In this document: one piece after another, positions 34,022 to 42,761 of the stretch | Layout of the letters: every line of letters begins with the position of its first letter | How positions within the stretch are numbered: position 1 is the first letter of the stretch | NCBI RefSeq assembly: GCF_039534165.1 | Contig: NZ_BAAAUX010000011.1 | Span: 372,001-436,000, forward strand | Direction of reading: 5' to 3' | Source: Saccharopolyspora_D taberi | GTDB lineage: Bacteria > Actinomycetota > Actinomycetes > Mycobacteriales > Pseudonocardiaceae | Length of the DNA: 64,000 bases | The notes under the pieces: model-generated | The model's database searches: none | Seen by the model: only the letters and a program-made list of their open reading frames with translations | What the model was told of the DNA's origin: nothing | Made by a program: the position numbers and the translations under genes

Positions 34022-34321
34022 TCAGGCACCGACCTGGACTTCGACGGCGCGGCCGTCCGGGTCGGTGAGCACGTGGCGGCCCGGAGCGAGGTCAGCCGCG
34101 GCCAGGGAAACGCTGAACCCGAGGCGGTTGCTGGAAACCGGGCGTCTGGTGCTCGTCGGGTACAGCTCGATCACCAGGCCGCCCGGCAGCGTGGCCGCGT
34201 AGTGCTCCGGGCCGGAGCCGTGCTGCTCGGCCACGAATTCCAGGCCCAGGCCGGCGTAGAACTCGCGGCACTGCTCAAGGCGGTCGGTGTACACGACGAG
34301 CAGGACGGCGGTCGTGGGCAT
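34022..34321 (-). CDS. VOC-family (glyoxalase-like) protein
   Basis: A 99-residue vicinal-oxygen-chelate protein. The first beta-alpha-beta-beta-beta unit has YTDRLEQCREFYAGLGLEFV and LVIELYP (metal-ligand Glu), and the second ends VLTDPDGRAVEVQV. It may be a dioxygenase, isomerase or binding protein. GGAGAAGAG precedes ATG 34321, 14 bases after the lipoprotein stop, so it is probably the last gene of this minus-strand operon. Confidence 0.78.
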   Translation of the reverse strand: MPTTAVLLVVYTDRLEQCREFYAGLGLEFVAEQHGSGPEHYAATLPGGLVIELYPTSTRRPVSSNRLGFSVSLAAADLAPGRHVLTDPDGRAVEVQVGA

Positions 34322-34335
34322 CTCTTCTCCGCTCA

Positions 34336-35358
34336 CTAGGTCCCGGTCAGCGGTGCGCCGATCTGGACGTCGAAGTGCGACGCGTGGTCGGCGCCGGTGG
34401 CCGGGCCCCGGTCCGCGTCGATGATCACGACCGTTCCGGCCACGATCCCGGCGAATCCGGTACCGGAGGTACGGCACTCCTCAAGGCGCTCGGTGACCGG
34501 ACCGCGCACCTCGTCGGTCAGGAACGTGAGCCCGTTCGGGAAGTTCTCGCTGAGCGGACGCTGTTGCGCGCCCGACTCGATCCTGCTGCCGATGCCGAAC
34601 TCGGCCGAGACGATCTGGTCCCCGCGCAGCGAGACCCGGAAGTCCCCGTTCGACTGCACGCGGTTGCACGACTGCTGCGGAGGGTAGAAGCAGTCGTACC
34701 CACCGGCCAGGAGATCGTCGACGGCCGAGCTCATCGTGGTCGCGTAGTGCTCGGCGCCGAAGGGCCAGCGCCGCACCGAGGCGTCCCGCGCGGTGACGAC
34801 CAGCCCGTCGACCGCGGAAAGGAGGTAGTCGGCGTTCCCGTCCCGCCACGCCGTTCGCGGGACCTCGGTGCCGGTTCGCTCCCTCCGGTCACGGTCGAAC
34901 TCGTCGATCTCCGCGCGCACTTCGGCACCGGCCTCGGGCCAGATCGCGGCCAACGCCGGCGCCGCGGCGGCGGCCAGGTCCTCGCTCGCCGGAGTGTGCT
35001 GGAACCACGCCCAGGCCAGGCGGTCCTCGCGGTCGAGCAGGAACTGCGCCGTCTGCGGCGCGACCTGGCCGGTCGTGTCCCTGCGGCCGATCCGGCACCA
35101 CAGGGCTCGACCGTCGGCGTTGGCCCGGACCTGCGCGCAGAACCAGCCTGCGCCGGTCAGCGGCGCGGTGACCGAGGCGGCCGTGCCTCCGGGCGGAATC
35201 GGCTCGGCCCGGGAGTTCTCGCCCACCGGGGCGTGTTCGTACACCCCGGCGGGCGGTAGCTCCGGCGGCTCGGCCGACCCGGCGCAGCCGGTCAGCGCGA
35301 GCGCGGCCAGCACCAGGCCGGACAACGCGGCCGCCCGAGCGGAGCTTGATCGGAACAT
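34336..35358 (-). CDS. Predicted lipoprotein of unknown function
   Basis: A 340-residue protein with a lipoprotein signal: basic start, hydrophobic helix and lipobox LTGC at Cys25. The mature part has four further cysteines (in WFCAQV, LWCRIG, DCFYPPQQSC) plus one in ERLEECRTS, and no recognisable family. It should be anchored on the outer face of the membrane. It follows the aldehyde dehydrogenase by 36 bases on the same strand but may have its own promoter. Confidence 0.75.
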   Translation of the reverse strand: MFRSSSARAAALSGLVLAALALTGCAGSAEPPELPPAGVYEHAPVGENSRAEPIPPGGTAASVTAPLTGAGWFCAQVRANADGRALWCRIGRRDTTGQVAPQTAQFLLDREDRLAWAWFQHTPASEDLAAAAAPALAAIWPEAGAEVRAEIDEFDRDRRERTGTEVPRTAWRDGNADYLLSAVDGLVVTARDASVRRWPFGAEHYATTMSSAVDDLLAGGYDCFYPPQQSCNRVQSNGDFRVSLRGDQIVSAEFGIGSRIESGAQQRPLSENFPNGLTFLTDEVRGPVTERLEECRTSGTGFAGIVAGTVVIIDADRGPATGADHASHFDVQIGAPLTGT

Positions 35359-35394
35359 GCGTCCATCAAAGCAGGTGGACTGTTCCGGCCACGC

Positions 35395-36906
35395 TCAGCG
35401 CCCGTGGTTGTGCATGACGTGCTTGGTGCGGGAGTAGTCGTCCAACGCGTAGATCGACAGATCCCTGCCATAGCCGGACCCCTTGAAGCCGCCCCAGGGC
35501 ACGTCGTTGGCAAGCACCAGGTGCGAGTTGACCCACACGGTTCCGGCGTCCAAGCGCGCCGAAACGTCGTGGGAGCGGCGCGCGTCCTCGGTCCACACCG
35601 ACGCCGACAGACCGTAGGGGCCAGCGTTCGCCCGGCGCACCGCTTCGTCCTCGTCGCTGAAGGTTTCGACCGTGACGACGGGGCCGAAGACCTCCTCCCG
35701 GAGGATCTCGGCTCCCTCAGCAACATCGACCAGAACCGTTGGCGCCACGAAATAGCCAGGCCCCGCGAGCACACCGCCGCCCACGGCCACGCGGGCTCCT
35801 TCGTCCTCGGCGCGCTCCAAATACCCCGTCACGCGGTCGAAATGTGCCTTCGAGACCAGCGGTCCGACCTCGACGTCTTCACCCGCACCCGGCTCTCCCA
35901 CCACCAGGGCACCGACTTCGGCGGTCAAGCGCTCGACGAACTTCTCAGCCACCGACTCGTGCACGAGCACGCGGCACGCGGCCCCGCACTCCTGACCGGA
36001 ATTCCAGTAACCGGCAACGCGCAACGTCGATGCGGCGGCTTCGAGATCGGCGTCCGGGAAGATCACCACCGGTGCCTTGCCGCCGAGTTCCAGGTGCACG
36101 CGCTTGAGGGTGTCGGCGGCGGATCGGGCCACCGCCCGGCCGCTGCTGACCGAGCCGGTCAGCGCGACCATGTCGATGTCCGGGTGTTCCGAGAGCCGCG
36201 CGCCGACGACCGGCCCCAGCCCGGTCACCACGTTCAGCACACCGGGCGGCAGCAGGTCGGCGACGAGTTCGGCGAACTTCAGCGTGGTCAGCGGCGTCTG
36301 CTCGGACGGCTTGATGACCAGCGTGTTGCCCGCGGCGAGGATCGGCGCGATCTTCCAGGCGGCCATCATCAGCGGGTAGTTCCACGGCGTCACCACACCG
36401 ACCACGCCGACCGGTTCGCGCCGGATGACCGACAGATGGTTCTCGACGTAGTCACCAGCGGCCATGGAGGTGGTCGCGCGCAGCGCACCCGCCATGAACC
36501 GGAACGTGTCGATGGTTCCCGCGATGTCGTCCTGCGCGACCGGGAGCGGCTTTCCGGTGTTCGCCGACTCCAACCGGACGAGCAGTTCGGCGTTCTCCGC
36601 CACTCGATCCGCGATCGCGTGCAACAGTTCCGAGCGGTCCTTGGGGGCAACGCGTGCCCACTGGTCCTTCGCCGCCACCGCGGCGGCGACTGCTCGGTCC
36701 ACGTCCTCTGCGGTACTTTCCGGAATCTGGGCGAGGACTTTCTCCGAACACGGATCGATCACGCCGGTGACGCTGTCGAATCGGGCGTCGACGAATTCTC
36801 CGCCGACGAAGTTCCGGGCCGGCGGGAGATCGGCCGACGTGACGAGCGGTGACGCATCCGGTGCGCGGCGAACCGCGGCCGTTCCGAGTTCTGCCGAAGT
36901 GGTCAT
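35395..36906 (-). CDS. Aldehyde dehydrogenase (aminobutyraldehyde/betaine aldehyde type)
   Basis: A 503-residue NAD(P)-dependent aldehyde dehydrogenase. It has the cofactor motif TPWNYPLMMAAWK (~170), catalytic Glu in LELGGKAP (~270) and catalytic Cys in GQECGAACRV (~304). The C-terminal PWGGFKGSGYGRDLS is seen in gamma-aminobutyraldehyde and betaine aldehyde dehydrogenases. Its ATG overlaps the stop of the DapA-family gene (ATGA), so the two are coupled. It would oxidise the aldehyde produced by the upstream amine oxidase or aldolase. Confidence 0.9.
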   Translation of the reverse strand: MTTSAELGTAAVRRAPDASPLVTSADLPPARNFVGGEFVDARFDSVTGVIDPCSEKVLAQIPESTAEDVDRAVAAAVAAKDQWARVAPKDRSELLHAIADRVAENAELLVRLESANTGKPLPVAQDDIAGTIDTFRFMAGALRATTSMAAGDYVENHLSVIRREPVGVVGVVTPWNYPLMMAAWKIAPILAAGNTLVIKPSEQTPLTTLKFAELVADLLPPGVLNVVTGLGPVVGARLSEHPDIDMVALTGSVSSGRAVARSAADTLKRVHLELGGKAPVVIFPDADLEAAASTLRVAGYWNSGQECGAACRVLVHESVAEKFVERLTAEVGALVVGEPGAGEDVEVGPLVSKAHFDRVTGYLERAEDEGARVAVGGGVLAGPGYFVAPTVLVDVAEGAEILREEVFGPVVTVETFSDEDEAVRRANAGPYGLSASVWTEDARRSHDVSARLDAGTVWVNSHLVLANDVPWGGFKGSGYGRDLSIYALDDYSRTKHVMHNHGR

Positions 36907-37820
36907 CGAGCGCTACCTCCGTCGTGGTGCAGGAGCTGCGGCTTCAGCTCAGTGGCGAGGGAAGAAATCGCTTCCGCCGTCGCGGAATCGAGGTCCAGCA
37001 GCGGTGGACGGGGGCCGCCGGCGGGAAAGCCGACCGCGTTCAGGGCGGTCTTGACGGCCGGGATGAACGGGGCGGACATCATCGCGTCCATGAGCGGGTA
37101 GATCCGGGACCACTCGGTGCGCGCGCGTTCCAGCTCACCGGCGCGCAACGCCCGGTGGATCGAGACGAGCTCGGCGGGCATCACGTTCGCGGTGCCGGCC
37201 ATGACACCGGCAGCGCCCTCGGTGAACGAGGCCAGCAGCAGGCTGTCCCAGCCGACGAAGGTGGAGATGACGTCGCCGTGGTGGTGGATCAGCTTGCCGA
37301 CCTGCGACATGTCGGCGCTGGTGTCCTTGATGTAGCGGACGTTCGGGATCTCCCGGGCGAGCTGCCCGACGATCTCGGGCGAGAGGTTGACACCGGTCGC
37401 GCCGGGCAGGTTGTAGAGCATGATCTGGACGTCCACCGCGCCCGCGACCGTGCGCAGGTAGCGCAGGGTCTCGTCGAGGGTGAGCGGCTCGTAGTACGGG
37501 GTGACCAGCATCAGGACCGAGGCACCGGCGTCCTGCGCGTGCTGGGACAGTTCGACGGCTTCGGCCGTGCTCACCGCACCGGTCTGCGCGATGACCGGCA
37601 CCCGCCCGGCCGCCTGGTCGATCACGGCTTCCACGACCAGGCGCCGCTCCGCGGCGGTCATCGCGGCGAACTCACCGGTGGAGCCGCAGGCGACCACGCC
37701 GTCGACCCCGCCGTCGATGCTGCGGTCGACCAGGCGGCGCAGGTTGCCGAAGTCGATCTGCCCGTCCGCGGTGAACGGGGTGGCGAGAGCGGTCAGGACA
37801 CCGCTCAGTTCTGCCGACAT
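36903..37820 (-). CDS. DapA/NAL-family aldolase or dehydratase
   Basis: A 305-residue class I aldolase-fold protein. GSTGEFAAMT (~46) is the carboxylate-binding loop, Tyr in LYNLPGATG (~138) and the Schiff-base Lys in YIKDTS (~167) are all present. Members cleave or condense 2-oxo acids (dihydrodipicolinate synthase, N-acetylneuraminate lyase, KDG aldolase). In this catabolic setting a lyase or dehydratase role is more likely than lysine synthesis. It is coupled to the aldehyde dehydrogenase by a 4-base overlap. Confidence 0.88.
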   Translation of the reverse strand: MSAELSGVLTALATPFTADGQIDFGNLRRLVDRSIDGGVDGVVACGSTGEFAAMTAAERRLVVEAVIDQAAGRVPVIAQTGAVSTAEAVELSQHAQDAGASVLMLVTPYYEPLTLDETLRYLRTVAGAVDVQIMLYNLPGATGVNLSPEIVGQLAREIPNVRYIKDTSADMSQVGKLIHHHGDVISTFVGWDSLLLASFTEGAAGVMAGTANVMPAELVSIHRALRAGELERARTEWSRIYPLMDAMMSAPFIPAVKTALNAVGFPAGGPRPPLLDLDSATAEAISSLATELKPQLLHHDGGSAR

Positions 37821-37864
37821 AGCAGGAATCTCCTTGTCCGGGTAGCAGTCATATCCACAGTGGA

Positions 37865-39229
37865 CTAAATGGCGGGGAGGCTCTGCCGCTCGGTGGCCAG
37901 GAGGCTCTGGACCTCCTGCGCAGCGGAGAGCCCGGTCTGGATCGCGGTTTCGGTGTAGAGCGTGCCGAGGTAGTCGCCGGCCAGGAAAACCCTGCCGCCG
38001 CGGCGCGTGAGCGCCTGTTGCAGCTTCGCTCGGCCCGGGAAGCAGTAGGGCGCGCCCGTGGGCCAGCGCTGCACCTCCGCCTCGACCACGTTGTCCGCGA
38101 AACCGGGCAGCACGTTGTCGAGATCGGCGAGGTAGGTCTTGCGGATCCCGTCGTCGTCGAGGTCCAGGAGCCCGCGCGCGAGGCTGCCCGGCGAGAAGGT
38201 CATGATGCTGCTCCCCGGCCGGCGTTCGGCCTCGCGCGCACGCACGATGTTGGACATGTTCAGCGCGATGTTGAACGACTGCTTCGGCGTCGCGATCGCG
38301 TAGGCGTCGTCCCAGCCCTGGCGCCCGGTCTCGTCGCTGAGGAAGGCCGCGCTCACGTACGGGCCGTAGACGACCTTCGACAGCGCCTCCCGCACCTCGG
38401 GTTCGAGATCGACCGCGACCCGGTGGCTGACGGTCGCGGGCGTCGCCAGCACCGCGTAGCGCGCCTCGATCTGCTTCTCGGCCCCGCCCTGCCGGTAGCG
38501 GATGACGACCGACCTCGGTTTCTGGACGATCTCGTCGACGGCCGAGCCCAGCTCGACCCGGCCGGACAGGGCGGCGGCGATTCCTTCCGTGAGCGTGGAC
38601 GGCCCGCCGAGGATGCTCTGCGAGAGACCACCACCGATGTTCCACACCAGGCTGAAGTAGCCGACACCGGCACCGGCCGAGATCTGGTCGATGTCGGCCG
38701 CCGAGCGGGTCACGGTCGGCTTGAACAGCGCCTCGGCGTCCTCGGGCAGCTCGCCGATGAAGTCGGCGAAGCTCCGGTCGTTCATGAAGTCGTAGACCCG
38801 CTGCTGCCGCGCGGCCTCGTCCTCGCCCGGCCGCGGCTTGACGATCCGGGCGTACCTGGCGACGGCCAGGCCGACCTTCGCGCCCGTCTTCAGCATCGCC
38901 AGGCGCGACGGCCACGACATGGGGATCCGGAACGGGTAGCTCTCCACCCGGCCCTTGAGCAGGAGCCTGCCGTTCATGGCCAGCCCGGCCAGCGACCCCG
39001 GCACCTTCGTGGAGTCGATGCCGGTGTCGCCGAGCAGCCACCCCGTCGCCGAGTTCCCGCCGGCGAAGACGTGCCCGCCCCAGTTGAGCCAGTACGGACC
39101 CCGGCGTTCCGAGCGGATGCGCCCGCCGACCCGTCCCTGCGCTTCGAGCAGGACGACGTCCCGGTGCCGCAGGCGCCACGCGGCCGCCAGCCCGGCGATG
39201 CCGCCTCCCACGATGACCACGTCTTTCAT
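37865..39229 (-). CDS. Flavin amine oxidase-like protein
   Basis: A 454-residue FAD protein of the amine oxidase/protoporphyrinogen oxidase superfamily. It has the N-terminal VVIVGGGIAGLAAAWRLR, LLEAQGRVGGRIRS (flavin cofactor loop), and C-terminal FLAGDYLGTLYTETAIQTGLSAA. It may oxidise an amine or desaturate a lipophilic substrate; the family is broad. It sits 46 bases after the MFS gene and 44 bases before the aldolase gene, within one operon. A link amine to aldehyde to acid through the aldehyde dehydrogenase is plausible (inference). Confidence 0.85.
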   Translation of the reverse strand: MKDVVIVGGGIAGLAAAWRLRHRDVVLLEAQGRVGGRIRSERRGPYWLNWGGHVFAGGNSATGWLLGDTGIDSTKVPGSLAGLAMNGRLLLKGRVESYPFRIPMSWPSRLAMLKTGAKVGLAVARYARIVKPRPGEDEAARQQRVYDFMNDRSFADFIGELPEDAEALFKPTVTRSAADIDQISAGAGVGYFSLVWNIGGGLSQSILGGPSTLTEGIAAALSGRVELGSAVDEIVQKPRSVVIRYRQGGAEKQIEARYAVLATPATVSHRVAVDLEPEVREALSKVVYGPYVSAAFLSDETGRQGWDDAYAIATPKQSFNIALNMSNIVRAREAERRPGSSIMTFSPGSLARGLLDLDDDGIRKTYLADLDNVLPGFADNVVEAEVQRWPTGAPYCFPGRAKLQQALTRRGGRVFLAGDYLGTLYTETAIQTGLSAAQEVQSLLATERQSLPAI

Positions 39230-39275
39230 CGGTCCAGCCTTTCCAGGCAGAGGGTCGTGCCTATCCAAAAAGGTG

Positions 39276-40637
39276 CTACTTGGTCCCGGCCGCAGCCGGA
39301 CTCCGGGTGACCGCCGCGGATTCGTGCAGCGCCTGGCCCTTGGTCTCCGGCGCCCAGGCAACGCACATCGCGGTGCCGACGGCCGCGATTCCGGCGCCGA
39401 CGAGCATCGTCGGACCGAGCCCGATGGTGTCGAGGCCGACGGGCAGCAGGTAGGTCCCCGCAGCCGCGCCGATCCGGCTGATGGCGCTGGCCACGCCGAC
39501 CGCCGAGGCGCGGATGTCGGTCGGGAACAGCTCGGTCGGGTAGATCCACTGCAGGATGTTGCCGCCGCCCAGCGCGAGCGCGTTGACGACGAACATCAGG
39601 ATCGCCAGGGCGGCGGCCATGCCGGGGAAGAAGCCGAGCGCGGCCATCGAGACCGTCACGCCGACGAAGGTCCAGATGATGACCGGACGGCGTCCGAGGC
39701 TGTCGACCCAGACGATGCACGGGAAGCAGCCGGCGAGCGTCACCAGGCTGACGACCATCGACCACAGCAGCGAGGTGGTGCCCTCCTCGAACCCGTAGGC
39801 GCCGAGGATGACCGGGTAGAAGGTCCAGATCGCGAAGGCGGGCGCCACCTGGCACATCCAGAAACCGCCGACGAACAGGGTGCGTCCCAGGTAGCCGCCG
39901 GAGAACACCTCGCGCAGCCGGGACTTCTTCGGCGGTTCGTGCTCCGCGAGCTGCGCGAGCTCCTTGTCGGTCGGGTAGCGGCCGAAGGCGGTGTTGATCG
40001 CTTCGCGCGCGGCGTCGGGCCGGTTGTGGCGCAGCAGCCAGCGGGGGGACTCGGGCGTGCCGATCCGCGCCAGCAGGATGATCACGCCCGGCACCGTGGC
40101 GCTGGCCAGGACCCAGCGCCACAAGCCCTCGCCACCGGCCAACGCGACGAGGTAACCCACGGCGTAGGAGGCCGACGCGCCGACGAACCACGCGGCGACC
40201 AGCGCCCCCATCGTCCGGCCGCGCCGGTTGGCTGGCAGCCATTCGGCGAGCAACGAGGTGGCGATCGGGTAGTCCGCGCCGACCGCGACACCGGCGACGA
40301 AGCGCAGCAAGATCAACTGCCACGCTTCCGTGACGAACAGCGACAGCACCGAGGCGGCCACGAGCGCGATCAGGTCGATCGTGTACATGACCTGCCGCCC
40401 GACGCGGTCGGTGACCCAGCCGAAGACGAAGCCGCCCACCAGCACGCCGACGAGCGCGGCGGCACCGACCACCCCCTCGAGGAAGGAGGTCAGGCCAAGA
40501 TCCTTGGTCGCACCGGCGATCGCCACGCCGATGACGCTGAGGATGTAGCCGTCCAGGAAGGGGCCACCGGAGGAGAGGAAGAACAGCTTGCGGTGGAACC
40601 GGCCGTAGGGCTGGTTGTCGATGATGGAATGCTCCAC
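39276..40637 (-). CDS. MFS transporter (sugar porter/AAHS-like)
   Basis: A 453-residue 12-span transporter. Family marks include GWVTDRVGRQ between spans 2 and 3, RRGRTMGAL, PESPRWLLRHNR before the central loop, and DSLGRRPVI in the second half. GTG 40637 follows GCAGGAGCTC; the frame is open upstream but without a better start. It is the first gene of the amine oxidase/aldolase/aldehyde dehydrogenase operon and presumably imports the substrate, a small organic acid or amine. Confidence 0.87.
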   Translation of the reverse strand: MEHSIIDNQPYGRFHRKLFFLSSGGPFLDGYILSVIGVAIAGATKDLGLTSFLEGVVGAAALVGVLVGGFVFGWVTDRVGRQVMYTIDLIALVAASVLSLFVTEAWQLILLRFVAGVAVGADYPIATSLLAEWLPANRRGRTMGALVAAWFVGASASYAVGYLVALAGGEGLWRWVLASATVPGVIILLARIGTPESPRWLLRHNRPDAAREAINTAFGRYPTDKELAQLAEHEPPKKSRLREVFSGGYLGRTLFVGGFWMCQVAPAFAIWTFYPVILGAYGFEEGTTSLLWSMVVSLVTLAGCFPCIVWVDSLGRRPVIIWTFVGVTVSMAALGFFPGMAAALAILMFVVNALALGGGNILQWIYPTELFPTDIRASAVGVASAISRIGAAAGTYLLPVGLDTIGLGPTMLVGAGIAAVGTAMCVAWAPETKGQALHESAAVTRSPAAAGTK

Positions 40638-40812
40638 GATGAGCTCCTGCAATCGCGTCCCGGCACTCAGCGGGCGCACCGGTCCACCGGAGTGGGAGTG
40701 CTGCCGCCGGAGTTGTCGAGCGGGGCTGAAGTTGGACGTTGCGAGCTCGCGGTGCCTTGTGGGCGTCAGCGGCGTGGCCGCCGATAGCGACGAAGTATGC
40801 GAACGGGCCCCT

Positions 40813-40822
40813 TTGTCGACAA
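40813..40822. promoter_or_regulatory. GntR/FCD-like operator TTGTCGACAA
   Basis: A perfect 10-base palindrome fitting the TNGT-NN-ACNA pattern bound by FCD-type GntR regulators such as LldR. It lies 176 bases upstream of the MFS operon start and 36 bases left of the transposase-like terminal repeat. Confidence 0.5.
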
Positions 40823-40857
40823 CGTCCATGTATCCCGACCAGGCACCGGGCTTGAAG

Positions 40858-41932
40858 TGAGTCAGAAATCCGCCTAGCATTCGTGGCGATGGCCAGACGC
40901 TCACGCGACGCGGTGGTCCTCACCGACAGCGAGCGCGCCACGCTGGTGAGCTGGACCCGCAGCCGCAACCGGTCGCACGCGCAGGTGCTGCGCGCGCGGA
41001 TCGTGCTGGCGTGCGAGCGGGAGGCCACCAACACGGCTGTCGCCGAGCAGCTCGGCGTCTCCGTGGACATGGTCCGCACTTGGCGATCCCGTTTCGCCGC
41101 CGAGAGGTTGGACGGGCTCGCGGAACGTCCGCGCCCCGGAAGGCCGCCGGCCATCGACGACGACACCGTCGCGGAGGTCCTCGTCGGCACCCTCGCGCCG
41201 CCGCCCGGCGGGCGGCGCTGGTCGACGCGTTCCATGGCCGAGGCGGTCGGGCTGAGCCAGACGCGGGTGAGCCGGATCTGGCGCGCGTACGGGATCCAGT
41301 CCAGGCCGGGACATTCCGCGCTGCGCGAGGGTGCGGGCCGGACGCTGCCCGTGCGGGTCCGGGACGTGGTCGGGCTTTTCCTGTCCCCGCCCACGCGGGT
41401 GCTGGCCGTCGCGGCCGACGACCACGCGGTCTCGCTCAGGGAACCCGCGGCGACCACACCGCGGAAATCCGCGGAGACGCGGGAACTTTTCGCGGTGGCG
41501 AACGCCTTCGCCCTGGTCCGAGGCGGCGCGAACGCGCCCGACCAGCGGGCGGAAAGCACGTCGCTGCGCGCTTTCCTCGAACGTCTCGACCGCGGTGTCC
41601 CCGCGGGGATGGCCGTTCACCTGCTGGTCGACGGGCTGAGCGCCACGGCCCGGGACACGGTGGAAACCTGGCTGGAAGGGCATCCGCGGTTCCACCAGCA
41701 CGCCGTGGCACCGAACGGATCCTGGATCGACGAGATCGACTTCCTCCTGGCGCACAACCCGTTGCCGAGCGAGAACGTGCTCGGCTTCGCCGCGTCGCTG
41801 GCCAGCCTCCGGGACGACGTCCACTCCTGGTGCGGCACCTGGACCCCGCGGTCCCAGCCGTTCTCGTGGACCAAGAGCCCGCGCGCGCTGTGGAGCGGCG
41901 ACCGCGACTATCAGGGTCTTATTAATGACTCA
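40858..41932. mobile_element. IS630-like insertion with candidate terminal inverted repeats
   Basis: TGAGTCA at 40858-40864 is mirrored by TGACTCA at 41926-41932. Aligning both ends inward gives about 12 of 17 matches. The 1075-base interval holds exactly the transposase-like part of the following reading frame, the usual size of an IS630 element. The right repeat overlaps codons for LINDSN, resembling IS630 transposase C-termini. No flanking TA duplication is obvious, and the ends are diverged, so the element is old. Confidence 0.5.
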
Positions 41933-42733
41933 AACCTGGATGATGAGCCCGTCGCCCGGAGAAGGGGCGCCGAAGAGCACAACGATGCGCTGGGCACCTC
42001 CCCGGGCACACCCCGGATCGCCGACCAGGTCGCCCGGCTCGTCCGGGAGGCGCTGGCCAGCGGTCAGTTCAAGCCCGGTGAACGCGTCAAGGAAGCGCCG
42101 CTGGCGAACCGCCTCGGCGTCTCCCGCGGGCCCGTGCGCGAAGCCCTGCGCGTGCTGGCCGAAGAAGGCATGCTCGAACGGCTTCCGAACCGCGGAGCCG
42201 CCGTCCCGGACGTCACCGCCACCAACGTGCTCGACCTGTACGCGGTGCGCGCCTACCTGGGCGGCCTGCTGATGCGCCGCACCGCCCTGCTCCCCCGTTC
42301 CGCTCTGCGCCCGGTCAGCACCGCGCTGGCCGAGGTCCGGGTCGTCGCCGGGCACGGCGACCACGCCCGCATCGGCGAGGCCGACCTCGTCTTCCAGGAC
42401 GCGATCGCGCGGACCGCGCGACTGCCGCAGGCCGGGCGGGTCTTCGAACGCCTCACCATGCGGCTGCGCATGTTCAACGCGATCCTGCAGCTGGACTGGG
42501 CCGAAGCGGTGGACCTCATCGCACGCGAGGACATCGGCCTCTACGAGGCGATCCGCGGCGGCGACGCCAACGAGGCCGCCCGCCGGTGGCGGGTGAAGGT
42601 CGAGCGCAGCGTCCGCTACATGGTCGCCCAGCTCCCCCAGGACCACTTCGACCCGAACCTCTGGGTCACCATCGCCGGCAAACCCGAACCACGCCCCGGC
42701 GATCCCCGTTCACCGCAAAGCAGTTCCACCTGA
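40889..42733 (+). CDS. Fusion of degenerate IS630-type transposase and GntR/FCD regulator
   Basis: One open frame of 614 codons. Residues ~1-345 align throughout with IS630 transposases: helix-turn-helix (NTAVAEQLGVSVDMVRTWRSRF), WSTRSMAEAVGLSQTRVSRIWRAYG, then the RNase H-like core. Acidic residues fall at D177/D178, D248 and D284, but the family motifs VDEK, DNxxxH and NxVER are replaced by ADDH, DGLSAT and DEIDF. Residues ~375-600 are a GntR winged helix (ADQVARLVREALASGQFKPG, NRLGVSRGPVREALRVL) with an FCD effector domain. No in-frame ATG or GTG precedes the GntR part, so it seems to be made only as a fusion. It is divergent from the MFS operon, its probable target. Confidence 0.75.
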   Translation: MARRSRDAVVLTDSERATLVSWTRSRNRSHAQVLRARIVLACEREATNTAVAEQLGVSVDMVRTWRSRFAAERLDGLAERPRPGRPPAIDDDTVAEVLVGTLAPPPGGRRWSTRSMAEAVGLSQTRVSRIWRAYGIQSRPGHSALREGAGRTLPVRVRDVVGLFLSPPTRVLAVAADDHAVSLREPAATTPRKSAETRELFAVANAFALVRGGANAPDQRAESTSLRAFLERLDRGVPAGMAVHLLVDGLSATARDTVETWLEGHPRFHQHAVAPNGSWIDEIDFLLAHNPLPSENVLGFAASLASLRDDVHSWCGTWTPRSQPFSWTKSPRALWSGDRDYQGLINDSNLDDEPVARRRGAEEHNDALGTSPGTPRIADQVARLVREALASGQFKPGERVKEAPLANRLGVSRGPVREALRVLAEEGMLERLPNRGAAVPDVTATNVLDLYAVRAYLGGLLMRRTALLPRSALRPVSTALAEVRVVAGHGDHARIGEADLVFQDAIARTARLPQAGRVFERLTMRLRMFNAILQLDWAEAVDLIAREDIGLYEAIRGGDANEAARRWRVKVERSVRYMVAQLPQDHFDPNLWVTIAGKPEPRPGDPRSPQSSST

Positions 42734-42761
42734 ACACGACATCGGACGGAAAGGACACACC

